Shown: positions 34,334-44,425, counted from the stretch's first letter. The stretch: DNA of 64,000 bases from Synechococcus sp. A10-1-5-1 (GCF_023115425.1 NZ_CP096032.1:2294001-2358000); one strand, 5' to 3'. The notes: generated from the letters alone by a model not told the origin. Numbers and translations are program-made.

Positions 34334-36205
34334 ATGTCTGCAGACGCCGCTGTAATCAAGGCGCTTGAGTTGCCGCGCTGGAGCCGCGACCTTTTACGCT
34401 TCCTTCCACTTAAAAGTCAGTTCTTACTCACCGGCAACGTCCGAGACCGCTATCCATGGAAGGACGCCGGCAAGGAGCGAGCACGACCATTGCCCCTGCA
34501 GGGTTACCTCGCAACCTTGCTACGCACCGTGGGGGTGAGCCATGTGCTCGCTTTCGATCCGGTCAACGGTTTTTCCATCCCCCTGGGAGAGGGGGTGGAT
34601 CTGGCAGCAGAAATAGAAGCACTTCGCTTCCTGGATTTGAGTTGGAGCGCAACTGGGCGAGCAGCGGCCACGCCACCCCGGTTCTTCGAGCTACTGCCAT
34701 CGATCCTTAACAATGCTGGCGACCGCATTGGTCTCCTGGCGGATTTCTCGTCTCGTTATCTCTGCCGGGTGGACCTGCCCACCGCCGATGAGCACTACTG
34801 GTTCACCACCGCTTTGGTGTTGTCCCATGAAGTGCGGTCCCAGCCAGTCGGACCTGATCAAACGCCACTCTTCAATCCGCTGCTGTGGATTGCCGATAAA
34901 GAGGGAGATCTGCCCCCCTGGTTGGTGGTCAATAACCCTCGCCTGCGGTCCATCACCCTGCCGCCGCCGGATCGCGCTAGCAGACGTCTGCTGGCCAGCA
35001 CTCTGGTGGCTGGGCTACCGGGAGTGGCCCAGGCCAGTGCTGCTGAAATCAAGACTGCGGAAGCCACCCTGATCGAGCAATGCGATGGACTTCTTCTGGT
35101 CGACCTGGTTGCCATTGCTGAACTCTGCCGGAGGGAGTCGGTTCCACTCACTGAAATTGGCGATGGCATCCGCCGGTACAAGCTTGGCGTCACAGAAAAC
35201 CCGTGGGCTTCTCTCGATCGCGAGCGAATCCGCAGCGCCGACGCGGTGATCGCCCGACGAATCAAGGGCCAAACCCACGCTGTTACCAAGATGCTTGACA
35301 TCGTCAAGCGTGCAGTCATCGGTCTAACTGATGAGCGGGGCCGCCTCGGCCGCCCCCGCGGGGTGGCTTTCCTGGCAGGCCCTACCGGCACGGGCAAGAC
35401 GGAACTCGCCAAGACCATCACCGAACTTCTGTTTGGAGATGAGAGCGCCTATATCCGCTTTGACATGAGCGAGTTCTCAGCAGAGCACTCAGATCAGCGT
35501 CTCATTGGTGCTCCTCCAGGTTATGTCGGTTATGACACCGGAGGTGAACTTACCAATGCCATTCGTGAAAAGCCTTTCTCGGTGGTGTTGTTTGATGAGA
35601 TTGAGAAAGCTCATCCACGCATTCTTGACAAGTTCCTGCAGATACTCGATGACGGTGTGCTCACATCAGGGCAAGGGGAACGGGTCTACTTCTCGGAATC
35701 ATTTCTAATCTTCACATCCAACCTTGGGATCTATCGCCGAGACGCTTCTGGCGAACGAGTCGCCAACACTAGCCAGGATGATGATTTCGAGATAGTGGAG
35801 CGGAAGGTTTCCTCAGAGATCGATCGCTATTTCAAGCTAGAACTTGGGCGGCCGGAGATCCTTAACCGGATTGGAGAGAACGTAATCATATTCGACTTTG
35901 TTCGCCCCGATGTTGCTGATCAGATCTTCTCGATGATGTTAGAGGCCATCATCGAGCGGGTTGTGCGGGCTTCCGGTCGAGAGGTTCGACTCAGTGATTC
36001 TGTTCGCTTGAGGCTGCATGAAATCTGCCTTAATGATCTTTCTGATGGCGGGCGTGGAATACGCAACCAGCTTGAGGCCCATCTACTAAATCCACTAGCA
36101 CGTTTGCTTTTTGATGATCCCGGCGTTGGGCCTCTGCTAATCAACACAATCACTGTGGAATGTGGCCTCACCGTGCTGCACCCCGCTGCCGCAGTAGAGG
36201 GCTGA
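34334..36205 (+). CDS. Clp-type AAA+ unfoldase with N-terminal degenerate AAA-like domain
   Basis: 623 residues. Residues about 15-240 form a Rossmann/AAA-like domain without a Walker A (LKSQFLLTGNVRD, IGLLADFSSRYL). Residues 310-620 are a ClpA/B D2-type AAA+ module: Walker A GPTGTGKTE near 350, pore loop PPGYVGYD, Walker B VVLFDEIEKAH near 416, sensor 1 FTSNLG and sensor 2 GGRGIRNQ. It should remodel or thread a protein. No ClpP gene is nearby. First gene of a tightly coupled operon; one base separates it from the radical-SAM gene. Confidence 0.85.
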   Translation: MSADAAVIKALELPRWSRDLLRFLPLKSQFLLTGNVRDRYPWKDAGKERARPLPLQGYLATLLRTVGVSHVLAFDPVNGFSIPLGEGVDLAAEIEALRFLDLSWSATGRAAATPPRFFELLPSILNNAGDRIGLLADFSSRYLCRVDLPTADEHYWFTTALVLSHEVRSQPVGPDQTPLFNPLLWIADKEGDLPPWLVVNNPRLRSITLPPPDRASRRLLASTLVAGLPGVAQASAAEIKTAEATLIEQCDGLLLVDLVAIAELCRRESVPLTEIGDGIRRYKLGVTENPWASLDRERIRSADAVIARRIKGQTHAVTKMLDIVKRAVIGLTDERGRLGRPRGVAFLAGPTGTGKTELAKTITELLFGDESAYIRFDMSEFSAEHSDQRLIGAPPGYVGYDTGGELTNAIREKPFSVVLFDEIEKAHPRILDKFLQILDDGVLTSGQGERVYFSESFLIFTSNLGIYRRDASGERVANTSQDDDFEIVERKVSSEIDRYFKLELGRPEILNRIGENVIIFDFVRPDVADQIFSMMLEAIIERVVRASGREVRLSDSVRLRLHEICLNDLSDGGRGIRNQLEAHLLNPLARLLFDDPGVGPLLINTITVECGLTVLHPAAAVEG

Positions 36206-36206
36206 T

Positions 36207-36866
36207 ATGCAAGTAAGTCATTCTGAGACTAAGCAAACAATCAACATCAATAGGCTGCACTTTCCTGTAAGCACTTTGGGATTTGGCCAGAGGGTGGCTA
36301 TCTGGGTGCAGGGCTGCTCTCTGCAATGCCCTGGATGCATCAGCCGTGACACTTGGGTGCATGGCCAGGGAAATGTTGCATTCAAAGCCTTAACAAACAA
36401 TCTTGAGCACTGGCTTCCGCAGTCCGACGGACTAACAGTGTCCGGTGGCGAACCTTTTGAACAGCCTATTGCCTTGGAAATACTACTGAGTTGGTGGCGC
36501 GAGCACCACAAAGGCGACATTCTCGTGTTCTCTGGATTAAGCAGAGAGCAAATCGAGATGCAGCATTCCCGAATATTGGCACTAATCGATGTTCTGATCA
36601 GCGATCCATACCAAGAAGAGGCAGAGCACACCCTGGCCTTGCGGGGCTCAGACAACCAGCGGATGCATTTGTTGACTCCGCTTGCAGCCCAGCGCTACCG
36701 CGTACTGCCCAGCGAAAGGGCCTTAGACATCTGCTGGGATGGTGACCGGGTCTGGATGGCTGGAATTCCCAACCCCGCCGATCTGAAGGAGCTGCACCGA
36801 CGACTTCAGGCACAAGGGCTTTCATTCCAAAGCTCTGATCAGCCCTTCGTTGAGGTGTTGCCATGA
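36207..36866 (+). CDS. NrdG-like radical-SAM activating enzyme
   Basis: 219 residues. The cluster motif is C-x3-C-x2-C (GCSLQCPGC) around residue 35, followed by the SAM-binding SGGEPFEQP near 78: the short radical-SAM 4Fe-4S domain typical of NrdG/PflA activases. No anaerobic ribonucleotide reductase or pyruvate formate-lyase is nearby, so it has been recruited for another substrate, possibly installing a glycyl radical or other modification on an operon partner. ATGA overlap with the giant helicase gene indicates coupled translation. Confidence 0.83.
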   Translation: MQVSHSETKQTININRLHFPVSTLGFGQRVAIWVQGCSLQCPGCISRDTWVHGQGNVAFKALTNNLEHWLPQSDGLTVSGGEPFEQPIALEILLSWWREHHKGDILVFSGLSREQIEMQHSRILALIDVLISDPYQEEAEHTLALRGSDNQRMHLLTPLAAQRYRVLPSERALDICWDGDRVWMAGIPNPADLKELHRRLQAQGLSFQSSDQPFVEVLP

Positions 36867-39800
36867 ACCACCGTCTGATCAAGCGCTGCCCAGCCTGCGG
36901 TCATGCCAACGATCCCGCCGAGATCTACTGCCAGGGGATGAAAGCGACCGGCACAAGTTGTCAATACAACCTCCTTGATGTGGATCCGACTGGGCTGGAG
37001 CCGGCACTAGTACCAGACCCTGCTCGTGCAAACGATCTGGCCCCGCAGGCATGCGATCAGGAAGAACTCCCACTTCTTAATGGAACAGATCATCGGAACT
37101 GTCTTAATGGGCACCCTCTGGCACCCACCGATTTGCTGTGCCTGTTGTGTGGTGCTGAGCCGGCTCAAGAACTTTGTTCTGAAGGACATGCAGACCCCTC
37201 ACCCGCCTTTCAGCTATCAGGCACTCGCTTGAGCGATTTGTCCCCCGACGAACGTCAAAGCACAGAGCTCTTGCGTGCCGTCGTGAGCCAGGTGGATACC
37301 CTGCTTTTCAACCTGCAGCGGCAGGGACGATGCGCTCCTGATCTTTCCCCAGAACAGGTTCTGCTCGTCTCCCGTGCCCCCTTCAGGCTTTCCTTGTCGC
37401 CAGGTTCGGAGCGAGACGACTTTTCGTCGGGTGGAGATCTAAGCGCCAGCCAAAGCGGAGCAACGGGACGTCATTCCGCTCCGGAACGTCTGGTGGGCAT
37501 TCAGGCGCCCAGCTCTGATTGGTGGAGCCTTGGCCTCACGATTCTGGAGCTGCTGGTTGGCCCCGCCCTCTGGCAGGACATCCACCCTCAGGCATGGCAG
37601 CTTCAGGTCATCACAAATGGGGTGACAATTCCAGAATCGATCACAGACCCTTGGCGCACGCTGTTGCGAGGGCTGCTCACGCGTGATCCCCAGAGCCGCT
37701 GGGGTCATAGCGAGATCATTCGCTGGCTCGATGGTGACTGCGACATTCCTCTGTTAGAGGACACACCGCAAGGCGAGAGCGAAGGGACGCTTATCCGGCT
37801 TGCCGGTCAGCGTCATCGCAGCCCTACCAGATATGCACTGGCAGCTGCCCAATCGGACGCGTGGGAAGAGTCCCTCGACCAATTGCAACAGGGCGAGTTG
37901 CTCACCTGGCTTGAGGAAAACAATCTGGAAAGCACCAGCCTCGCGGAGGTGCGGCGACTGGCGGCAGACGAATGCCTTGAGCCAGACGAACGTTTGATGC
38001 TCGTGTTGATCCTGCTTAATCCCAACCTGCCACTTTGTTTGCGCGGAGAACTCATCGGTAGGGGCACTCTCCCAGCTAATCCACAGCGAGCCCAGGCTTG
38101 GTTGAAGGGAGTTCTTCCAAGCCGGCTGAGGCGGATTGGGCGGCAAACCTGGCTCACAGATCTGGCCGTGCGTCGCGAGGGAGCACTGAGCCAGGCCAGG
38201 GCACTGGGGATAAACCTCGATGAACCTCGCCTTGAGGCCGCGGCTCTTGTTTCCGATCGGCGGCGTCTTGAACAGGCCTGGGGCGAGCGGCGCCAGGAGT
38301 GGCCCGCCGCGCTTCATAACGGACTCAGCAATCTCATTTCAAGGGGGCGCCACAGCGAGGAACACTTGCTTGTGCTTCTTAGTGCCCAACTAGAGCAATT
38401 CCGGTCAGCGGCCGATGTCCTGAAAGAAGCTGAGTTGCTTGCTGGTCGCGCCAAGGTCTCTGACCACTGGGACGAGGCTGCTGCGCGCCGCTGGTTATCT
38501 CACAGCCAGCGTGAGATTTTTGAAGCACTTCAGGAACACCTGGCTGATTTCGTCCGCTGCGGCCTGAAGCAACCGGATGATTGGGCGGATCAGTTCCGCA
38601 GTGATCAGCGGCTTCCTCTGGAGCAGGCACTGCTTTTGCTGTCGATACCAGCAGATATTTGGATCAAGCCAGAGGGTGGGGAGCATTGGCAGAGATTGCT
38701 GCATTTCTTTCGGCGTCGTGTCTTGTCAGGTATCCAGCGGGGGCCCTTGCTGGCGCTCTCGGTAAGGCCTGGCGGCAAGAGGGTGGATCTTGCTGAACTC
38801 AACACCGAGGCATTGCCCGCCACCACGTTGCTCAACCATTTGGTTGGTAGGCAGTCCAAGCCCCGCAGCCTTGATCCTGAATTGCTGGAGACCAATCCGG
38901 CCCTTAACCAAAGGCTGCGACGTCTACGGCAGGAGGCTGATGCATATCAACGAGAGACAGGGATCCAGGCTCTACATCTGGGATACCCTCTCTTGCTCAA
39001 AAGGGACGGCCCCACTCGGAACCGCGAGGCGCGAAAGCCAAAGCTGATTCCTTTGCTGCTGTGGCCAGTACGACTTGGTGTCACCGCTCAGGGGAACCTT
39101 CCCCAGTTGGGATACGACCGCGATCGTGGGAGTGGTGATGGTATTCAGCTCAACCCCGCCCTTGAAGGTGTCCTTTCGGTTCGCCAGTTTCGAGAGTTGA
39201 AGGAAGCACTGGAGGAGCTGCAGCAGCGCAGTGCTCTTACTGGTACTCAGGTAATAGATGCTCTTGGCACAATCTTCCCTAATGGCGAAGGGGTCCTGGA
39301 GCCCTGCCCCCCGAACCCATCGCTACCAGACGGTAGTGATGAAAGCTTGGTTCCCTCAGGTGTGCTGTTCCTATGCAGTTTTTCCGCACAAACACTTGCG
39401 CATGAATTAGCGCAGCTTGAGCAGCGGCCTTGCCTGGAGGGACCTATGGCTGCTTTGCTTCGACTTTCCAACAACGCTGACCTAACGGCAGAGCAGCACA
39501 GTTCACCACTAGAAAGTGATCGCTTCCTGGTTACTCCAGCAGATCCCTCTCAGAAGCGAGCCGTTTGGGCTTCCCGTCAACAACCTGGCGTGCTCATCCA
39601 GGGGCCACCTGGTACAGGTAAGAGTCAGACCATTGTCAACATTGTGGCTGATGCATTGGGCCGGCATGAGCGTGTGCTGGTGGTCTGTCAAAAGCAGGCA
39701 GCCCTTGAAGTTGTATGTAACCGGTTGGAGGCAGCTCAGTTGGGAGACCGCCTCTGTCTGATCACCGATCCATCACGCGACCGGAAGCCGCTGCTCAGAA

Positions 39801-42800
39801 AGTTGCGCCATCAATTGGATAGTTGGGACCCAACACGACGCCGCGACGAGCTGAGTCGTGAGCGCATTGCAATTGCCACAGATCTCACCCGCCTTGAAAA
39901 CGAGCTTGACGGCATCTATCGGGCTATGGCTACTCCATTGCTCAGTAGCGGCCTTAATGATCAGAAAGTGATCGATTCATTGATGCAGCTGGGCAAGAAC
40001 CCAAATGCGCCAGCCCTCACTGCTTTACGACCTGTTCTACACAACTGCCACGTGGAAGAGGTTCGGACCATCGCCCGTCAGTGCGCCGACATTGCAGGAC
40101 TCTGGTTAAGGGCTCGTCCAGAGAACAGTCCTTTGCAGGTACTCCTTTGGTTCTCAGTTGACGAGAGCACTCTTTCGGCACTCACGCAAGCATTTCAACA
40201 GCTTCGGCAGCATGATCGGGCCCTCGCTGCAGACCTGAACGCCTTTCCCAACGCAATTGAAAGCCCTCAACCTGATGTTGTTCAGGCCTGGATCAACACC
40301 TTCAGCGCAATTCTTCAGGATGTGGACGGCAAGTTGGCAAGTCTACTCACCATTTGGTTACCACTGTTTTCAGATGACAGCGGCAATCAGGTCCGTGTTC
40401 AGTTAGACACCCTTGCCCGTGAGCGAAGGGTAGTTCAGGAACCCGGGGCTGCCCTGCGCTGGCAAAAAGTTTTGCAGCCTCTTGCTGACGCCGACCTCGA
40501 GGCTGTTGCTAAGGCTCTAGAGATCTGGTGTCGGGGGCGTAGCTCTTTCCTCAGTTTGCTCAACCCTGCCTTCCACCGCGCCAGAAGCTTGTTGCAGCAA
40601 CAGGTACCCCAAGTGATGTGCGACGACTTCAATCTGAGCATCTCACTACAGAACTCGCTGGTCTATGAAATCCAACTTCGGGGTGACTGCCGTCGCTACG
40701 AGTCGCTGAGACGTGACCTTGGACTGCCTCAAAGTTCTGCAAATCTCCGTCAGCAGGAGCTTTTGACAGCAGTTGACAGGCTGTTGGATCAGTTCGATCA
40801 GGCATCTGATGTTGTTGAGGCCATGCGCAACTGCCCTCTGCGGCAGCAGGCCGATCAGGCTCTTTGCAGTGGACGGGCTGAACAAATCAGAGATTTTGTG
40901 GCCAGCCTGCAGTCTGGCGTGCGTCGACAGGTGCTTCGAGGACAATGCCGTCAATCTTTGGTTGAGCTTGCGCCCTGGACCGATCCGAAATGGCTAAAGG
41001 CTTTAGAGCAACGAATTACCAGTGGAGAGCCAATAACTGCTGAACTTGACAGCATTCACGAGAGCTGGGACTCACTGGTCGATTTCCAGCGTTACAGGAG
41101 TAGATCAGCCACCTTGAGTACCAATGAGCATGCCGTGATGGCTGTGCTTGCGGCTAAACGGAACCATTGGCTGTCTCTTAAGCCGGAACAACTGTCAGAG
41201 GCCATTCGGTTCACCATTGAGCGGGAAGCGCTGTTGGGGTGGCAGGCAGTATCGGAAGCTCAGGAGCCGGCTCTCCTTCTTACACGGCAGGACGTCGATC
41301 GTCGTACCAAGCAACTGGCAACTCAGGACGCCCGTTTGCTCGAACTTAATAAACATCTCACAGCTACTCCTGCCGCACCAGAGAGGGTGCATCTTCGGCC
41401 TCGTTGGGATGACGTTGTCATGCTCACAGGGCCACGTGCTCGCAAGCTGCGAGAGGTAGTAGAACTAGGTGAAGACCGGGGCCTTTTCGAACTCTGCCCT
41501 GTTTGGCTAGCCAATCCTGAAACGGTATCTCAGATATTTCCGTTGCGGCAGGGTCTCTTTGATCTGGTGATCTTTGATGAGGCTTCCCAGTTACCGGTTG
41601 AAAGTGCCATTCCGGCAATGTACCGTGCTAATCGCATCGTCATCAGTGGCGATGAGAAACAGCTGCCTCCGACGAGGTTCTTCAGCAGTGGCTTCATTGA
41701 CGAAAGCGATGAGGAAATCATTGCTGAGGAGGAGGTAGCAGATCCCGACACGATTGCCGACAACCATATAGCTGCCGAAACACGCAGGCAGGTAAAAGAC
41801 TGTAGCGACCTGCTGGAACTTGGTAGTGCGGCGGGATTGACCCATGTCTCCCTTGATATTCACTATCGCTCTCGTTTCCGGGCTCTGATCGCCCATTCCA
41901 ATGCAGCCTTCTACCAAAACAAGCTGAGCATCCCTGTGCTGCACCCTGCCGATGAGATTCGTCGCACAAGACCTTTGCAGCTGGAGCTCGTCAATGGGAC
42001 TTACATCAACCAGAGCAATCGTGATGAGGCAATGGCTGTGGTCGCATTCCTGGAAAACCTTTGGTGCGGCCCTAACACTGCTGATCCAAGTTGCCTGCCC
42101 ACAACAGGGGTCGTCACTTTCAACAAAAACCAAGCGGATCTGATTGAAGATTTGCTTGACCGCTTTTCCCAGGAAACCCCTCTGTTTCACCAAGCCTTGG
42201 AGCGGGAGCGGCAGCGGCGATTCCACAGCGAAGACTGTGGATTCTTCGTCAAGAACCTCGAAAATGTGCAGGGTGATGAACGAGATCTGATTCTCTTCTC
42301 TACTACCTTTGGACGTGATGAATCCGAGAGATTCCTGCGTCGTTTCGGTGCTCTCGGTCAAAAGGGCGGCGAGCGGCGCCTGAATGTGGCGACATCAAGG
42401 GCACGCGACAAGGTGGTGATCTTTTCCTCAATGCCGATTGAGGAAATTAGTGACGCTCACCGACAGCGCAAGACCCCACAAAGCCCCCGCGACTTTCTTC
42501 AATCTTATCTTCTGTATGCCAAAAGCATCTCAGATGGACATCTCGATGAAGCTGAGCTTCTGCTTAATCGGCTGCACCGCAGCAGTCCCTCAAGTTCAGC
42601 CGCCCAAAGTGATCGTTCCCAGCGCTTCTTTGTCCAGTCTGTGTCTGAGTACTTGCGCAGCAAAGGGCTGACTGTGGAAGTACCTTCCGCTGTCGATGCT
42701 TTCGCTTTTGATCTTGCAATACGAAATCCCGAAACGGGGCTATTTGCCATAGGGATTGAATGCGACCCCCCGCGCCACCAGGATTTAGTGCATGCCAGGG

Positions 42801-42955
42801 ATCGGGAAATTTGGCGACCTCGAGTGCTCCAGTCTTCGTTGCCACAAGTTCATCGTGTCTGGTCAAGGCTCTGGCTCGCTGAACCATCGAAAGAGCAAAG
42901 GCGACTGAATGAGGCGGTTCGTCGGGCTCTTCCATCCCTAGGAGCAACAGCATGA
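36863..42955 (+). CDS. Giant zinc-ribbon/kinase-like/SF1 helicase/nuclease protein
   Basis: 2,030 residues. Zinc knuckles lie at residues 9-35 and 75-105 (RCPACGHAND, LLCLLCGAE). A protein-kinase-like C-lobe follows (RCAPDLSPEQVLL near 155, then SAPERLVGIQ and DWWSLGLTILELL near 205-225); no glycine loop or VAIK lysine is seen, so probably a pseudokinase. Residues 890-1880 are a Upf1/Dna2-type SF1 helicase: QGPPGTGKSQT near 913, FDEASQLPVES near 1570, GDEKQLPPTRF and a late GDERDLILFSTTFGRDE. The C-terminus (1925-2015) is a PD-(D/E)xK/Vsr-like nuclease (FDLAI...GIECD...RDREIW...VHRVWSRLW). It overlaps both neighbours by 4 bases. Confidence 0.85.
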   Translation: MNHRLIKRCPACGHANDPAEIYCQGMKATGTSCQYNLLDVDPTGLEPALVPDPARANDLAPQACDQEELPLLNGTDHRNCLNGHPLAPTDLLCLLCGAEPAQELCSEGHADPSPAFQLSGTRLSDLSPDERQSTELLRAVVSQVDTLLFNLQRQGRCAPDLSPEQVLLVSRAPFRLSLSPGSERDDFSSGGDLSASQSGATGRHSAPERLVGIQAPSSDWWSLGLTILELLVGPALWQDIHPQAWQLQVITNGVTIPESITDPWRTLLRGLLTRDPQSRWGHSEIIRWLDGDCDIPLLEDTPQGESEGTLIRLAGQRHRSPTRYALAAAQSDAWEESLDQLQQGELLTWLEENNLESTSLAEVRRLAADECLEPDERLMLVLILLNPNLPLCLRGELIGRGTLPANPQRAQAWLKGVLPSRLRRIGRQTWLTDLAVRREGALSQARALGINLDEPRLEAAALVSDRRRLEQAWGERRQEWPAALHNGLSNLISRGRHSEEHLLVLLSAQLEQFRSAADVLKEAELLAGRAKVSDHWDEAAARRWLSHSQREIFEALQEHLADFVRCGLKQPDDWADQFRSDQRLPLEQALLLLSIPADIWIKPEGGEHWQRLLHFFRRRVLSGIQRGPLLALSVRPGGKRVDLAELNTEALPATTLLNHLVGRQSKPRSLDPELLETNPALNQRLRRLRQEADAYQRETGIQALHLGYPLLLKRDGPTRNREARKPKLIPLLLWPVRLGVTAQGNLPQLGYDRDRGSGDGIQLNPALEGVLSVRQFRELKEALEELQQRSALTGTQVIDALGTIFPNGEGVLEPCPPNPSLPDGSDESLVPSGVLFLCSFSAQTLAHELAQLEQRPCLEGPMAALLRLSNNADLTAEQHSSPLESDRFLVTPADPSQKRAVWASRQQPGVLIQGPPGTGKSQTIVNIVADALGRHERVLVVCQKQAALEVVCNRLEAAQLGDRLCLITDPSRDRKPLLRKLRHQLDSWDPTRRRDELSRERIAIATDLTRLENELDGIYRAMATPLLSSGLNDQKVIDSLMQLGKNPNAPALTALRPVLHNCHVEEVRTIARQCADIAGLWLRARPENSPLQVLLWFSVDESTLSALTQAFQQLRQHDRALAADLNAFPNAIESPQPDVVQAWINTFSAILQDVDGKLASLLTIWLPLFSDDSGNQVRVQLDTLARERRVVQEPGAALRWQKVLQPLADADLEAVAKALEIWCRGRSSFLSLLNPAFHRARSLLQQQVPQVMCDDFNLSISLQNSLVYEIQLRGDCRRYESLRRDLGLPQSSANLRQQELLTAVDRLLDQFDQASDVVEAMRNCPLRQQADQALCSGRAEQIRDFVASLQSGVRRQVLRGQCRQSLVELAPWTDPKWLKALEQRITSGEPITAELDSIHESWDSLVDFQRYRSRSATLSTNEHAVMAVLAAKRNHWLSLKPEQLSEAIRFTIEREALLGWQAVSEAQEPALLLTRQDVDRRTKQLATQDARLLELNKHLTATPAAPERVHLRPRWDDVVMLTGPRARKLREVVELGEDRGLFELCPVWLANPETVSQIFPLRQGLFDLVIFDEASQLPVESAIPAMYRANRIVISGDEKQLPPTRFFSSGFIDESDEEIIAEEEVADPDTIADNHIAAETRRQVKDCSDLLELGSAAGLTHVSLDIHYRSRFRALIAHSNAAFYQNKLSIPVLHPADEIRRTRPLQLELVNGTYINQSNRDEAMAVVAFLENLWCGPNTADPSCLPTTGVVTFNKNQADLIEDLLDRFSQETPLFHQALERERQRRFHSEDCGFFVKNLENVQGDERDLILFSTTFGRDESERFLRRFGALGQKGGERRLNVATSRARDKVVIFSSMPIEEISDAHRQRKTPQSPRDFLQSYLLYAKSISDGHLDEAELLLNRLHRSSPSSSAAQSDRSQRFFVQSVSEYLRSKGLTVEVPSAVDAFAFDLAIRNPETGLFAIGIECDPPRHQDLVHARDREIWRPRVLQSSLPQVHRVWSRLWLAEPSKEQRRLNEAVRRALPSLGATA

Positions 42956-44343
42956 GTGGACCCAAAATCGTAGACATTCGCGTAGTTGAAGCCATTCAGG
43001 AGAGACAGCGGCGCCTGATGCGTGAACGCTTCAAACAGATGCAAAATCAGTGGCAGCAGCAGCGTCAGCGTATTGAAGCTGCCCTGGTAGAGATCCGATC
43101 GCTTAATGAGGCTGATGTAATCAGAGCCATCGAGCGGTCGATTTTCGACATGGATCGGAGCTTTGCGCAGCTCAATGGAGACCAATCTCTGCAGGAACTT
43201 GAAGCCCGTGGGGCTGCACGGTTGGCCTTCATGGAGGCACAGCTTGAGCGGATTAACCAACAGATCAAAGACTCGGTTCTCGAGGCGCGTCAGCGAGCTC
43301 GGTCTCTGCAGGCAGCTGTAAATGACCTAGCCAATCGACTCCAGGCAGCAGGTATGCAGCATGAGCGCAAGCTGCTATTGGCGGAGCGATCCGTTGGTGC
43401 CATAGAGCGTGCGGCTCAAATACTTATTTCCTACGAACAAGATCTCCAGAAGGAACAAAGCAATCAGGAGATGCATGAGGCGCTTATGGATCTGGGAATC
43501 AGCGCGATATCCCGCCACTTAAACGCCGACTTTCGCGATCCAACTCAGGAAAGAATCGAGCAGCTTCTTGTGCAACTGGAACTACTCGATACTGGTTCTG
43601 TTGCTACCAATCTGCATGCTGCTATTAACGCTTTGGATGGGGAATTAGATCCACATCAACGCCGGGTTCGTCTGGATTCACTTGCACTCCAAATATCGGA
43701 AGCACTGCAACAAGGCAAAGAAGCTGCTGAGCGTCTCGCCACCCTCAATGATCTAGAAGCCCAGTTGGGTGTATTTGACACTGTCCCTGCGAGACTGTTG
43801 GATGCCATAGCTGACCAACGCAGAAGCAAGAAAGGTGTTTCAACCCTCAAGGAGCTCCGTCAAGAAGTCGAGAGTTGGTGTGAAGAGGAGGCTCGGCGTG
43901 TTGATGGCGAGCGTATGCGCAGCGTGGTGCTCGGTTCTCTTCGGGACCTCGGCTATGAGCTCCGCGAAGGCATGGCGACTGGATGGGTAGAGGGTGACTC
44001 CATTGTCATTCAGAAAGAAGGTAATAGCGGCTACGCGGTTGAACTGCAAGATCTAAACGGGCGATTGCGTAGTCAGGTGATCCGGTATGGGGATCCCAGT
44101 CTTCCCGCAAATGATCAACAACGTCAGCGGGACACTGAAGTTGAGAAGCAATGGTGCAGTGCGCATGCTCAAACCCTGGACAATCTGCGTCAACAAGGAA
44201 TAGAAGCGCAAATTATGGCTAAAAGAGAGCCCGGTGACGTCCCTCTGGTTGTGGTTCGCACAGGTGATGCTAGCCACTCGTCCCGTAGGAGTGACCTGGC
44301 TGGTAATTTAAATCAGAGTCAAAGGGGTCGACGAAAACATTAA
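42952..44343 (+). CDS. Coiled-coil protein, fourth gene of the operon
   Basis: 463 residues. Long heptad-rich helices occupy about residues 10-190 (QERQRRLMRERFKQMQNQWQ; then RINQQIKDSVLEARQRARSL) and 260-330, followed by a small C-terminal alpha/beta domain (GYELREGMATGWVEGDSIVIQ...GYAVELQDL) and a basic tail. No catalytic motif. ATGA overlap with the helicase-nuclease gene. Likely a structural or bridging partner of the complex; function unknown. Confidence 0.75.
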   Translation: MSGPKIVDIRVVEAIQERQRRLMRERFKQMQNQWQQQRQRIEAALVEIRSLNEADVIRAIERSIFDMDRSFAQLNGDQSLQELEARGAARLAFMEAQLERINQQIKDSVLEARQRARSLQAAVNDLANRLQAAGMQHERKLLLAERSVGAIERAAQILISYEQDLQKEQSNQEMHEALMDLGISAISRHLNADFRDPTQERIEQLLVQLELLDTGSVATNLHAAINALDGELDPHQRRVRLDSLALQISEALQQGKEAAERLATLNDLEAQLGVFDTVPARLLDAIADQRRSKKGVSTLKELRQEVESWCEEEARRVDGERMRSVVLGSLRDLGYELREGMATGWVEGDSIVIQKEGNSGYAVELQDLNGRLRSQVIRYGDPSLPANDQQRQRDTEVEKQWCSAHAQTLDNLRQQGIEAQIMAKREPGDVPLVVVRTGDASHSSRRSDLAGNLNQSQRGRRKH

Positions 44344-44425
44344 TCCAAGCCGGCAACTCTTTGCACGCTGTATGCCTCTTCTGGACGATACGACGATTCA
44401 TTTCATCCATTCAATCCGATTACTA

